Shown: positions 44,942 to 56,247 of the stretch, one piece after another
Position numbering within the stretch: position 1 is the stretch's first letter
How the letters are laid out: each line of letters opens with the position of its first letter
Assembly (NCBI GenBank): GCA_032716605.1
Contig: CM064485.1
Coordinates: forward strand, 29,539,558-29,603,557
Reading direction: 5' to 3'
Length of the DNA stretch: 64,000 nt
Source: Paralithodes platypus
Lineage: Eukaryota > Arthropoda > Malacostraca > Decapoda > Lithodidae
The notes under the pieces: model-generated
Told to the model about the DNA's origin: nothing
Databases searched by the model: none
What the model saw: only the letters and a program-made list of their open reading frames with translations
Translations under genes and position numbers: made by a program

Positions 44942-46149
44942 TACTGTATGTAGTTATGTATGAACTCCCCCTCTCACTGAAAGATATTACAGTACATTGT
45001 GGATAACATATATGAACTCTGGATAAATGCTGTTGTTGTTGTTCCCTAAGCTGCCTGGCCAAACAGCCCCGAGTCCCCAAGGAAGGCCGTGGCCACGGTC
45101 GGGCTTTCCCACAGAGCTCTCAAAGAGTGTAAATTGTGTTGTTGGCGTAAGTGGTTGTGTGAGATGCAGTCTTCTATGATGTGTTTAATGGTATGGGGTG
45201 GTGTGTTTACAACCCGGGCAGGTGTCGACGACGGAGTCATCCAGTCTCTTCTGATAGCTCAGAAGAGCCGGATGGTGTCCGCATCTCAGCCTGGCCAGGT
45301 GGACTCTGTCCTCGCGAGGAAGGGAGGATTCAGAAGGATGGATTTCGGGGAGGTCGTGCTTGCAGCTGCTTCTTGTCTATGAGTGAGTGGATGGAACGGC
45401 GAGTGGATATTAGTATGGATGTGCTTCCGGAAGTTGGTTTGGGGTGGGCAGGGAGGGAGAGAAGACAGTATTTGTGTGTGCTGGGTGTGTTTGATATTTC
45501 TTGGTGTCTGTGGGTGTGTAGCCATGTAGTGTAGTGGGTGGTGTTGATTTGTGGAGGCTGCTGCTAGGAATTCGGTGCCTCCCAGGTCAAGATGATCTTT
45601 GACTTTGAGGACTTTGGTTTCTTGCTGTAGGTCATCTGTGGGTGTCGTAGCTGTGCATCCTGTGATGATTTTCAGGGCTTTATTTTGAATAGTCTGTAAG
45701 GTCTTATGATGTGTTTCAGCTAGGTTAGAAGCCCAGGCCGGGCTTGCGTATTCCATAACTGATCTTTTCTGTATTGTTTGTAGACTGTGGTGGTGGTTTC
45801 TTTGTTGTGTCCAAATTTCGTGTGGGCAAGTGATCTGAGGGCGTTAAGTCTGGGTGCCAGTTTCTTTTTCGTGTTTGTGGTGTGCTGTTTGAATGTCATT
45901 TGGGTGTCGTATGTTACTCCTAGGATTTTGGGTGTGTGTGTGTGTGTGTTAGGGTTAGGGGTGTGTTGTTTATGTTGAGTCCCGGGACGTAATCGTGCTC
46001 TCCTGTCCAGCTTGTGAGGAGGGTTGCAGTGGATTTAGCTGGGGCTAAATTGAGTCTGTTTGTAGTGCACCATTCATGTAATGTGTCGAGATAGTCTTGA
46101 AGGAGTCTTGTTGCTGTACTTACACTAGTTGTATTTGCGGGAGTGAGCA

Positions 46150-46362
46150 TGCTCGTTAATTCCCGCCTCCTAAGATATGTTTGTCATACCGTGCTTTGAA
46201 ACTATGCACTGATGGTGCAGACACTACTTCGGCTGGCAATTTGTTCCACCCACCAATCGAGTTGGTAGGAAATCTTTTACTTTTCAGATCAGATTTACTA
46301 TTAGGCTCTTTCAGTTTGTAGCTGTGACCCCTTGTTCTCTCTTGTGTCTGGGTTTTGGTGCG
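46150..46362 (-). mobile_element. CR1/L2-type LINE 3' fragment inside LINE copy b
   Basis: Read on the minus strand it encodes RGHSYKL, FPTNSIGGWNKLPAEVV and FKARYDKHI, a typical CR1-group RT C-terminus. It interrupts the ADDITL region of the host LINE, whose sequence continues on either side as in copy a. Confidence 0.75.
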
Positions 46363-48523
46363 TGCTTGTGAGTGTTATGTCGTCTACGTAGGAGGCTATG
46401 GTTATTTGGGGTGAATTTGGTGTATTTATATCATGCATGTACAGATTGAAGAGTGCGGGCGACAGGACGGATCCTTGCGGGACTCCGTTTGGGAAATTTC
46501 TAATGCTAGATGACTGACCGGCAAAAGATACGTGTGCACATCTGCCTGCTAAGAAGTTGGCCAGCCATCTTTTTGTGTTGTTGTGTATGTTTGTGTTGTA
46601 GATTTTGTTGTTAGGTTGTGGCGGAGGATAGCATCGAAGGCTTTACTAATGTCGAGTGTGGCAAGTACTGATCTATGTGGTGGTCTAGCCGAGTTGATGC
46701 CGTCAAAAGCTCTTTGTGTAAGGTCTGTAAGAAGAGTGTTTGTGGAGTGCAATGGCCTGAAGCCGTGTTGTGTTGGAGAAAGGGGGTAAGTCAGGTGTCA
46801 TCAGTTGTAGTACAAGGTGCTCTATGACTTTGGAGGGGGTGCAAAGGAGTGTGATAGGGCGGTGTGAGGAGGGTAGCGTGGGGTCTTTGTTAGGTTTGGG
46901 GAATGTGATGATGATACCATGCTTCCAGATGTCTGGTATTGTGTTGTGTGAGTAGCTGTAGTTTGATATGTTAGTGAGTGCTTGTATGCCTTGTGGTCTG
47001 AGGTGAATGTTGCTTATGTTGTCTAGGCCACAGGCAGGTGAGAGTTTGAGATTGTTGATGATATGCTTTGTCTGGTTGTTGGTGAAGGGTGTATAGTCAG
47101 GGTCTGTGGGGAATTGTCTTTTTCGTCGGATGACACGTCGATCGTCTTTGTGGGGTTTTAGGTGACTGACATGAGAGAAGTGATTGATGAGAGTGTTTGC
47201 TTGTTGTTTACGTGAAGGAGTAGAGTCTGTTGTGATTGCAGCATGTGATTGTGTTGTGTTGCTGTTGGAAAGTGTGATGCTTTTTAGTGTTTGTAGAGTA
47301 TTTTGGGGTTTGTTTTGTGATCAAGTGTTTTGTAGGAAGTTATTCTAATTTAGTGTTTGTTGTTCTTGTATTTTGTTGTTAATCTGGATTTTGAGTGCTT
47401 GAATTTGTTTGATTGATGTCTTGTGTGTGGGGTGCTGGGGAGTGTTTTCAGTGGGTCGCGTTGCATGATGAGGTTTTGAATTTCTGGTGAGAAGTTGGGG
47501 TTGTGTTTTTTTATGTTACCTCTTGGAATGTGTTTTCTTGTCGGTGTTTTGGATAGTCGTGTTGGATGTGTGTACAGCATTGTTGATGTTAGTGATGGTA
47601 GTACTGTTTTAGGTTTCAAAGTGTTGTTCTGTCTCATTTGTGAAAGCTTCCCAGTTAGCTCTTTTATAGTTAGTGTAAGTGTGTCTGTGGCTAGCTGGGG
47701 TGAGTCTTGTTTTGGTGGTGATAATGATCGGGAGGTGGTCTGAGCCCAAAGTTCTGACCACCCTCCAGGATGTTGTGGGGGCGAGTTCAGGGGAGCAAAA
47801 GGTGATATCAGGAGATGATGGGGTGTAGAGGGCTTGGTGGGGAGTATGGGTATGCTGATGAATGTTATTGAGGATATATAGGTTGTCTGTTTGGTGTTGT
47901 AAGACCAGCCCTCTGTCTGTGTCGGGGTTGTCGACAAACCAGGCCGACTTCTTTGCATTGAAATCACCACCCAGGATGATGTGTGGGGTGTTTGTGATGT
48001 GTAGTATTTGTGGTCTGTAATCGTTTGGTACTGTAGGGGATGTTTGGGGAGGGATGTATGTGTTTATGATGGTAATGTTGGAGCTGTTGCCAGTGCGTAT
48101 TTTAATTGATTGAATTTCTGTTGTGTTATCGTTTGGGGGGAGGAGGGATTTGGTATGTGCACTGGTGTCTATATATGTTATATCTTTGTGTACCAGGCTG
48201 ATGAGTCCACCGCCAATGCCGACGGCCCGGTCCTGTCGTATGGTGATGAAATTGTGAAATGTAGGTGTTTTTTGTGTTATACGGAGTTTTGTTTCTTGTA
48301 AGATGGCAATGTGTATGTTGTGTTGTTTGATGAAGTGTGTGACTTTGTGTTGATGCCATCTATGTTTAGTTGAAGGATGTTAATGTTGTGTGTGCGGTGT
48401 ATTTTGGGTGCTGCTGCTCGAGGATGGGGTGGGCGGGGGGGAGGGGGAGGGGGTGGAGGGGGGGGGGGGGATTGGGCTGCAGGAGATGAGGGTAGGAATG
48501 GATTAGGTTGGGGTGTGGATGGG

Positions 48524-48712
48524 TTGGGGAGGAGAGGTGGACGGGTTTTAGGAGTGGGAGTGGATATTATGGGCAGGTTATGTGGATTGGGGAGGAGAGG
48601 TGGACGGGTTTTAGGAGAGGGAGTGGATGGTATGGTAAGGTTATGTGGGTTGGGGAGGAGAGGTGGACGGGCTTTAGGGGAGGAATTTGACTGGGAGAGG
48701 GAGGGGCATGAA
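48524..48712 (-). repeat. 63-bp tandem repeat in LINE Pro-rich frame
   Basis: Three 63-bp units starting at 48524, 48587 and 48650. On the minus strand they keep frame and encode 21-residue units around KTRPPLLPNPHNL. Confidence 0.8.
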
Positions 48713-48719
48713 TGCTGTA

Positions 48720-48935
48720 TATAAATATAGGGATAAAGAGAGACAATTAGTCACCCAACTATTTCTGCAAAGGACTAGAATATAAATTAAGATACACCAC
48801 ATTCTTAACAGTCATCCTCCATTACAAACCCCAATGCACTTGAATAAAATAATGAAAGCATATGATCCTCCCGGGATTCCAACTCGGGACAACACACCAG
48901 AACATAAGCATCTAAACCATTACACCACCAACACA
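48720..48935 (-). mobile_element. tRNA-derived SINE of a second type
   Basis: On the minus strand from about 48935: GGTGGTGTAATGGTTTAGAT (A-box region), then GAGTTGGAATCCCGGGAGG (B-box region with T-arm), then an unrelated body of about 150 bp. It lacks the LINE-shared segment of the A-type SINEs. Confidence 0.55.
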
Positions 48936-48963
48936 TAATTAAATTTATCCATTTCAGCGGACG

Positions 48964-49401
48964 AGTACCAGAGGGAAGTATTGATCAATGTGAAGCGCAC
49001 AAACAAGGCCGGTCGGGAAGCCATCTGTAACGCTGTCAAGAGCAAGTACCAGAGGGAAGTATTGATCAATGTGAAGCGCACAAACAAGGCCGGTCGGGAA
49101 GCCATCTGTAACGCTGTCAAGAGCAAGTGGAGAGGGAAGTATTGATCAATGTGAAGCGCACAAACAAGGCCGGTCGGGAAGCCATCTGTAACGCTGTCAA
49201 GAGCAAGTGGAGAGGGAAGTATTGATCAATGTGAAGCGCACAAACAAGGCCGGTCGGGAAGCCATCTGTAACGCTGTCAAGAGCAAGTGGAGAGGGGCCG
49301 ACGCTTTCTATGAACTCTTTGGAATTCACTTCCTTCGAGTTGCTTTCCACAAACTTACAATCTACAAAAGTTTAAATCCAGTTGTTACAAACATTTTATG
49401 A
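48964..49401 (+). other. 81/80-bp tandem repeats with an open frame
   Basis: Units start at 48964, 49045, 49126, 49206 and 49286; the first two steps are 81 bp, the others 80. In the first units one frame encodes EVLINVKRTNKAGREAICNA repeatedly; the 80-bp steps shift it. After the last unit the frame goes on as WRGADAFYELFGIHFL to a stop at 49401. A splice-acceptor-like TCCATTTCAG lies just upstream (48950-48959). It may be an exon piece or transposon fragment that expanded; no family recognised. Confidence 0.45.
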
Positions 49402-49887
49402 ATGGAGGATGCCTTTAGGCACATGGACCTTTTTGTTTTATCTGTGTTTTTCCTTCCTCCGTTCATTGTCTCTTTAACCCTCCAGCCCCGGGGGCTATAG
49501 CTCGCGACTGTGCTGCGGTACCGGGTGTTTTGACGATCTTTGGGCTATGTTAACTCCTCTGTAAGTCAATGAATATGGCATGTAATGTTGTGAATAAAAA
49601 AGAATAATGTTCCACAAACCTTCCTCTGTCGAATGGCGTTGAGTAGAGGTCTCTAGCCCCTCTGGTTGCATAATGGTGAGCGCGGGAAGACGAGTGCTTT
49701 TCGGCGGCAAATTCTTCCCGCGTTCGGACGCGTCGCCCCGGCCATGGCTACGACGCACCTAGCCGCTCGTCGCGCCAAAGTATTTATCTCCCTTAGACGA
49801 TTTTAGTGTTTGATATTGAGAATGTGATGTTTATTTGATATTTTTATAGTTATTTTGAGGCCAATTATATAAAGTATGTTTATTAGG

Positions 49888-50220
49888 GTATCACTGTCAC
49901 TGATATTGCTAATTTTCACTCGATACCGTACATTTTATTAGTAATTGAGGTAGGTTATTGTTGTATTAGGCACTGATTATTCGTTATCACAGGTGTTTAT
50001 TATACTTTGGCCATCAAATATTAGGTCTTGTGTCACTTTCACTGACAAATATGCTTTAGAGAGTGTCACTGTCACTGATAATGCTCATTTTCACTCGATA
50101 CCGTACATTTTATTAGTAATTGAGGTAGGTTATTGTTGTATTAGGCACTGATTATTCGTTATCACAGGTGTTTATTATACTTTGGCCATCAAATATTAGG
50201 TCTTGTGTCACTTTCACTTA
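49888..50220. repeat. 175-bp direct duplication in piggyBac 3' region
   Basis: CACTCGATACCGTACATTTT and the following ~120 bp occur at 49917 and again at 50092. It lies between the transposase stop and the left TIR; with GTCACTTTCAC words around it, it may be subterminal binding sequence or simple duplication. Confidence 0.8.
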
Positions 50221-50489
50221 GTTATATGATTTGTAAACGTTTTATATACAATTTATTGTGTCTTTTTTTCACTGATTTCTATATTTCTATAGGTTCTAAT
50301 CATATGAATGTCACTTGGTATATACATATGTGTCACTTTCACATATTATTATGGTGTAATTGTATTTGTATCAATTTTCTCATAATACATGACTTTTGTA
50401 TTACAATAAATTGGTTTTCTTCCACTTTTTGCCTATATATAATTATAGTGTACATATTGTCATTTTATTTGGCAATTTCAGTATGATTA

Positions 50490-53350
50490 TTAGAACTCCA
50501 GCTTGGAGTGGTAATCAAAGAAGCACTCTAAAGCACAGAGTGCCACCTTGCACTCCACACACTCCATGGTTGACTTTTTACCTGACCTCGGCCTCACCCT
50601 GCTGTTGTAGCAGACATGGCACCGCTTCTGCTGCGTTCTTCCTGATTCATTCTGAGGCAGGGAACCAAGCCTGTGCCTAATCAAGTATTGAGCACACTGC
50701 AAGCGGTCAATAACGGCGGGCCCAGGATGTGCCACTGCCCTCTGTGGCGTAGCATACTTCTCCAGGAGCTCCGTCAACACCTGCTTTTGGAACCTCCGCA
50801 GGCTATTGAACTTCATGGGTGTGTTCACATTCTGAAGCTTGTATATATTGTAGGCATTCAGAACTGACATGTCCACCATATGCAGAAAGAACTTTTTGTA
50901 CCATCTGCACGAGGTACGCAGGCAGTCAATGCAGCCTATCTGCATGTCGGACTTGTCCACCAGCCTCATGTTGATGTTGTAGTCCAGGACAGCATCGGGC
51001 TTGGTCACCCTGGCCTGGGTGCGGCGATCCACCTTGCCAGTCTCCACCATTTCCCCCTTGTGGATGGTGGTCAGGAGGTTGACCTTCCGCTGGTCGTGCC
51101 AGTGGATAGCCAGAATGGGCCCTGACTTCTTCTTGAACACATCACCTTTTTTGGTCTTTGGAGGGAAAGGTGGCATGCCCTTCCTTTGCCCTCGTACTGT
51201 GCCTACAGTCCCCGTCTTGCGCTCATGCAGGTACTGTGAGAGAGTGGGGACGTGTAATAATTGTCCGTGTAGAGGACGTGATTCTTATGAAAGTAGCGGT
51301 CCATCATGGCTTGCACCACTGCTCCGCCAAAGCCAATGAGGGGGTCCACAAGCAAGTCCCCTTCCTTCCCGCTGTAGACCAGGAAGTCCAGGACATAGCC
51401 AGTTTGGCAGTCGCACAGCACAAAGAATTTTATGCCAAAGCGAAGTCTTTTTGAGGGGATGTACTGCCGGAAGCTGAGTTTTCCCCGGAACAGCACAAGA
51501 GACTCGTCAATGACGACCTTGCGGAAGGGCTTGAAGTAGGAGGTGAAGCGTTCTCGCATCATCTCGTACAACGTCCTAATCTTCCACAGCTTGTCACCGA
51601 GGTGGACGTCGGTGTTGGTGACAAGATGGAGCGCTGCGAGGATATCAAGGTACCGGTCGCGAGACATATATTTCCCGAAGGCAGGGGTGGATATCAGATC
51701 ATTGGTGATCCAATAGTCAGGCAACCTATGCTTCTTGACATGAGGCATTAGCATGGTGAGTGCCAGGAACACCATGAACTCTTTATGAGTCACTGGGGTC
51801 CACTGCCTCATGTGGCCCTTGGTCACCTTGCCCAAAAAGTGGACCTGGAATTGGTGCTGCTTATTTGTCTCTTTGACAACATAGCCTACCACCTCCTCAT
51901 CAAAGAAGGCCTCAAATAGTTTGTGTGGTGGAGCATTGGGGCCTGCAGGAAAATTGGGGGTAATGCCTGAACCCTCCAGTACCTCATCAAAAGCTGGCAC
52001 ATAGGGTTGTATCCATCCCCATCAACTACGTCTTGCCACTGAAAAACGTAGAATGGGTCTTTTCTACGCTGACGAGGAGCTCCAGCTGGTGGCCCAGCAC
52101 GCCCACGGCCAACTCGGGAGGCGCGCGCCCTAGGGCGGCCAGGGCGGCGGCCAGCACGACGGGCAGCACGACGCCGGGCCAAGCGGATCGGTCGAGGGTC
52201 GTCGATGTCCATATAGTCATCGTCAGAGTGGTCATCTTGCCCTGACGGTGGACCTATGTAATCATGGCCAGAGTCTTCAGAGAGGTGCCCTTCATCATCA
52301 GTGGCCCCCACATAATCTGGCGGGGAACCAGTGATGCGTGGGCGGCGTGCGAGTGGGCGAGGTGGGGAAGGAGTGGCAGGTGAGGCTGTGTCCCCCCGAG
52401 GTCCTGGGCTCCTTGGCCTGCGACGAGTGACAGAAAGCAATGTTTCACTGTCACTAGGCCCAGGTATTGGTGATGCGAGCTCAAAGACTTCTTCAGGAAG
52501 ACATGTTGAAGGCGGGAGAGGTGGGGAGGACCGTGGGGAAAGTTGCGGGGGCGTATGGCTGGGGCCGGCAGGGGTGGACGCCGCGGGAGCCTCGAACAAA
52601 ACTCTCTTACTTTTCTTAATTTTTTTGGTATATTTCCTGCCTTTCCCCTTTTCGGCAGCAGTATGTCTCCTGTCGGGGGACCTAGGAGGCAAATAGGCCG
52701 AAAGTAGGGGGTCCTTAACCCTTGGCAGTGGTGGGGAAGAATGCGGGGCATCCGGGTCATCTTGGGTAGCGTGGGTAGATAAGGGAGACAATGGCGGGCG
52801 AGAAGGGTCACCACGCTCACCCTCACTCACAGCCTCATCCTCACCAATTATTTTGGCTTGTTCCCTAGCTTCCGCGGCCGCCTTCTCAAGTATTTTCTGC
52901 TTATATAAGTGTAGCTTGAAAGGCGATTTACCTGGGGAAGGGCTTGGCGTCGTGTCACTTATGCGAAATTTGGTGAGTGACCTTGAACTCTCCCACTCAC
53001 TCACTCTCAAGTTCACTGTCTTTAGGTAAACCAGCTTCCTCAACAACTGGTACATCACCTTCATCACTCTCATCACTGTCATGTTCTCTCGCAAATCCCA
53101 GGAATTGCTCTTCTTTCTCACTCTCATGGCCATAATCACTCGACTTATAATTACTGGAGTCGTCACTGACTATATCATCAACAATATACTTGGCATCAGC
53201 ACGCTCATATAGTCTCAATGTCGTCTCAATACCTCCGGGAGATAACACATTTAGGCGATGGCGTCGGGGTAAGGCGCGACGAACTAGCACGGGCGTCGTA
53301 GGAAGCACGGTATCGGACACAGCAGAATCACTATTTGGCGTACTGTCCAT
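50490..53350 (-). pseudogene. piggyBac transposase (frameshifted)
   Basis: Cut-and-paste DDE transposase. From an ATG at 53350 (MDSTPNSDSAVSD) an acidic Ser/Asp/Glu-rich segment leads into a long Pro/Ser/Arg-rich region (51886-53166 frame) with Arg clusters (RLARRRAARRAGRRPGRP). The DDE domain is in 51203-52000 (VVIDESLVLFRGKLSF, LYTDNYYTS) and 50490-51176 (INMRLVDKSDM), giving three catalytic Asp. The C-terminal Cys-rich finger (CHVCYNSR, CVECKVALC) is present. Frame changes near 53000, 52003 and 51230 break it. The segment before the DDE domain is about 400 residues, longer than usual. Indels at short repeats leave open that some are assembly errors. Confidence 0.88.
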
Positions 53351-53547
53351 GATGGCGTCGGGGTAGATACTGTTGCTGTGGCGTAGTTTACGCCTGGTGG
53401 CTCCACCTACCCTCCCACGATACCAAGAATTTACGCGCGGCATTCGAAAGCACTCACGCAAGCAATGGGCGTTCAAGAGCCCTTCCGGGTTGCGCGGGCC
53501 GAGTTTGTTATGGGCGTTCAAGAACCCTTCCGGGGTGGAGGGGTTAA

Positions 53548-53972
53548 AAAAAAAAAAAAAAAAAAAAATTATGGAGTCCGACACATAGTTGTTACTAAGA
53601 TTAAAGGTACGTCACTTACATTTATTGTCACCAAATTAATATATATAGTAGTATTAGTAGGCTCTGTTTCGAGTCGGCCACCCCCAGCTAAAAAATAAAA
53701 TAAAACATAGAAAAATAAAAAAATAGGAAATGTGTCTTGAGTAGATAGATAGATAGATAGATTTTAATTGTAGCAACTCCAGCCATATGAGAGCTTTTGC
53801 CCAGTAGGCTGTTGACAAATAGTTTATATTATTATTATTTATAGCAGTAACACTTTGATAGAAAATGAGAGAATTGCTGTTAGACACAAGGGTGTATATT
53901 AGAGTTGGTGAGGGTTGGTCAGATCACTATGTGGAAGTAGGATTTCAAGACAAGTACATACATACATACACT
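53548..53972. other. Non-coding with microsatellites
   Basis: A-run right after the TTAA (53546-53568), a (TAGA)n stretch near 53740-53762, the diverged dispersed module at 53655-53735 and (CATA)n near 53958-53972. No gene. Confidence 0.7.
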
Positions 53973-54253
53973 CGACCCTCGGTTTAACGGGCCTCGATAC
54001 AACGGATTTCGGATTTAACGGACTCGGTCTGTAGGCGGACAATCCATCTGGACCGGACCAAATGTCCGGTGCTGGATAATTTGTCCACTAAGTGGCAGGG
54101 CGAGTGACTCTTAGGCCTAGGCCTAGGCTATAGATACTCACAATACCTCAACTGAGCTGCTTGAATAACGAGAATATCCCAGGTATATTTAATATACGTA
54201 TATTAACCAAGTAATCTTGACCAAACCGATTCATATCTCTTGTGTAATGCTTT
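53973..54253. mobile_element. Pogo-related fragment interrupted by DIRS copy 2
   Basis: Starts with an end-like CTCGACCCTCGGTTTAACGG and from about 54110 matches 44190-44340 of the pogo-like element (ATATCCCAGGTATATTT, AATCTTGACCAAACCGAT). The match stops at 54253 where DIRS sequence begins. Confidence 0.7.
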
Positions 54254-54565
54254 ATTTATTAGTGGCCCCTCCATCATTGACGATTATGCCTATTACATAA
54301 GGCACCCTCTTCAAACACTCATCCGCCGTAGTTTGAATCTACCGCGCAGAGCATAAAAAATTGAGGAGCCTTCATCATGAGTGCATGCAACCTCACTCAT
54401 GGTTCAGTCATTATGAAATTGGGTTCTCACTACGAAAAAACTTTGTAACAAATAAAAAAGAAAAAGAAAATAAGAATAACTATTCATAAGCTTTCCATAT
54501 AATCGTGGATGTACTTGTGTGGATCTTTGACCAGACGCTGACTCAGGCGTCATTCTTCCTTCTCT
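54254..54565. repeat. DIRS copy 2 left inverted terminal repeat
   Basis: Begins ATTTATTAGTGGCCCC and is inverted relative to 10805-11110 and 17576-17934, and direct (on the opposite strand) with 30609-30918. Confidence 0.88.
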
Positions 54566-56225
54566 GCTCTGCGCTCAACCTACCCGGACGTGCCTCCCCA
54601 CGCTCCGCTGGTTCCGCATTTGCTGCGTCCCTAGTGAGTTTTTTTCTCATTTGTTTACTCCGGGATGTATCGAGTAAGGTTAGGATATGCGTAGCAGGAG
54701 TGTCCTGGGCGGGTTGCCCGCAGTGCAGTGTATTTTGGGTCGTGTGTTTGGGACATCTATTTCGGGTGTACCCTCGTGGTCCCGTGGTGGACGCGTGAAA
54801 CGTTTGCGCGGTTAGCTAGCTTTGTGATGTAGGCGGCTTTCACTACGCGTTATTAGGCTTCTTCTTATCTTCTGATGAAGTAGCTTTTTCTTTTCTCTGA
54901 CGTTCCCAGCGTATTTTTCTTCACTTAGTGAAGTTTTTTCTGGGTCCCGAGTCAGTTCTTCCCTTTGCCGGGAATTTTGTGCTACATTGGTGTGTTGACG
55001 GTGGTTCCTGTTGTGATATAATTCAGTGCTTTTTGTTTATATTACGACATGATTACATATTATTTCCGTCTGCTTAGGCCTAGCCAGCCTCTCGTAGCTT
55101 TGCCACATGTACAAGTGTTATTTATTTATGTTCTAAATATGTACTACTGTGTCATGTGTGTCCTGGTTTAGTTGTGTATTGGCTAATTCCACGGACTATT
55201 TGTGTGTCCTGGATTAGTTGTGTATTGGCTAATTCCACGGACTAATTGTGTGTCCTGGGTTAGTTGTGCTTTGGCTAATTCCACGGTCTATTTGGTGCGT
55301 TCAGATTGAATCTGGGCGGGGTGGGTTGCCTTTTCCGGCGGGTTTTCTCGGTTACACCGTGAAAACCCGGCTGGTTGCCGAGTTTAATCATGCGTGGTTA
55401 AAAATAGGCTTGTTTTCCCCGGCGAGTGGTGGCTTGAGGCTCTCCAGGACTGCGTCTCTGTGGTGGAGCCTGTGTTCAGGCTTACTGTGTTTCCCGGCGG
55501 AATGGCTTTACCCATTTAACTAAGTGTTCAAGCGGACACTTGTTGAGTTTAGTTTTTCCCGGTTTTGCAAAGCCAGTAAAACTAGGCTGTTTGTTGATTG
55601 GTCTTTCCTCCCCGGCGATCTTTTGCAAAGAAGTGGGGATAGGAACAATTGGGGTTAACGTTATAAACTTAAATTCACACCCGGCGGTTGCACCTTGGGA
55701 GGGTGGGATTAACGGATTTGCAATTCAGTATAGTTTACCAGACAATTGAGGGATACGTTAAAGTATCGCCGCCTTCGACATACGGCGATCTAGGACGCTT
55801 CGGGAGAAGTCAGATCTAGCATTTAAGACAGGCTTCCCAGTTTTTGATCTGCGAGATAATACGGGGGCCGGCGTCTTTTTATGGGTTTTCCAGTAAAACT
55901 TAACAAACACCACTGGGAAGACTGCGTCATTTATAAAAGCCATGCTGGTCTTTATATCATGTCAGAGGATATTCGTAAATCTTTTGGACAGGTTAAGATA
56001 TTCTGAAATCTTTACTTATGAACCTCCCGCATAGCGAGCTGTTATAGTTGTGTATTACGTCTCGTTACCCGGCGGGTTATTTAACACTTGTGTTCGAATA
56101 TGTTGGTGTAGCCTTATGAGCATTAATTCCTGGAAATTTTCTTTTTTCCAGGGCGGAGTTCCGGCGGGTCTATAGAGAACCTGGAGTAAACCCGGAGGTG
56201 GGTTAGTTTTCCACCAGTCTCTGTC
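54566..56225 (+). other. DIRS copy 2 leader
   Basis: About 1.7 kb without a conserved ORF. 55158-55290 has three tandem units of about 49 bp (GGCTAATTCCACGG in each). The GTGAAAACCCGGCTGG-containing part recurs, diverged, in copy 3. A CAG preceded by a T-run at about 56140-56150 resembles a splice acceptor. Promoter not identifiable by eye. Confidence 0.65.
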
Positions 56226-56247
56226 ATGGCTGCCCTAGACCCTGTTT

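Larger units (their letters stand above)
45031..48720 (-). mobile_element. Jockey/I-group-like LINE, copy b (opposite orientation)
   Basis: Same family as 40500-43407, on the minus strand, with the tail at 45031-45042. The 5' end has a Pro-rich frame with 21-residue repeats (48524-48712), then the endonuclease from about 48390 (LNIDGINTK, with GGG and DFNAK regions downstream). RT pieces include LDISKAFDAI near 46650 and GWC/EWCTTNRLNL near 46050. The C-terminal region 45046-45756 has SPAWASN, HIIEDC and the shared end. A CR1-like fragment is inserted at 46150-46362. Not coding as assembled. Confidence 0.82.
49478..53543 (-). mobile_element. piggyBac transposon with TIRs and TTAA duplications
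   Basis: TTAA lies at 49474-49477 and 53544-53547. Inside it the ends are CCCTCCAGCCCCGG and, on the other strand, CCCCTCCACCCCGG, so the TIRs match over about 14 bp. The transposase is on the minus strand between them. Subterminal repeats (GGGCGTTCAAGA, then CCCTTCCGGG) occur twice at 53467-53490 and 53512-53535. Confidence 0.9.

Noticed and set aside
48377..48724. Gly-rich plus-strand ORF
   Set aside because: Complement of the Pro-rich frame of the minus-strand LINE, with a G-run.
50880..51454. Plus-strand ORFs over piggyBac
   Set aside because: Antisense shadows of the transposase.
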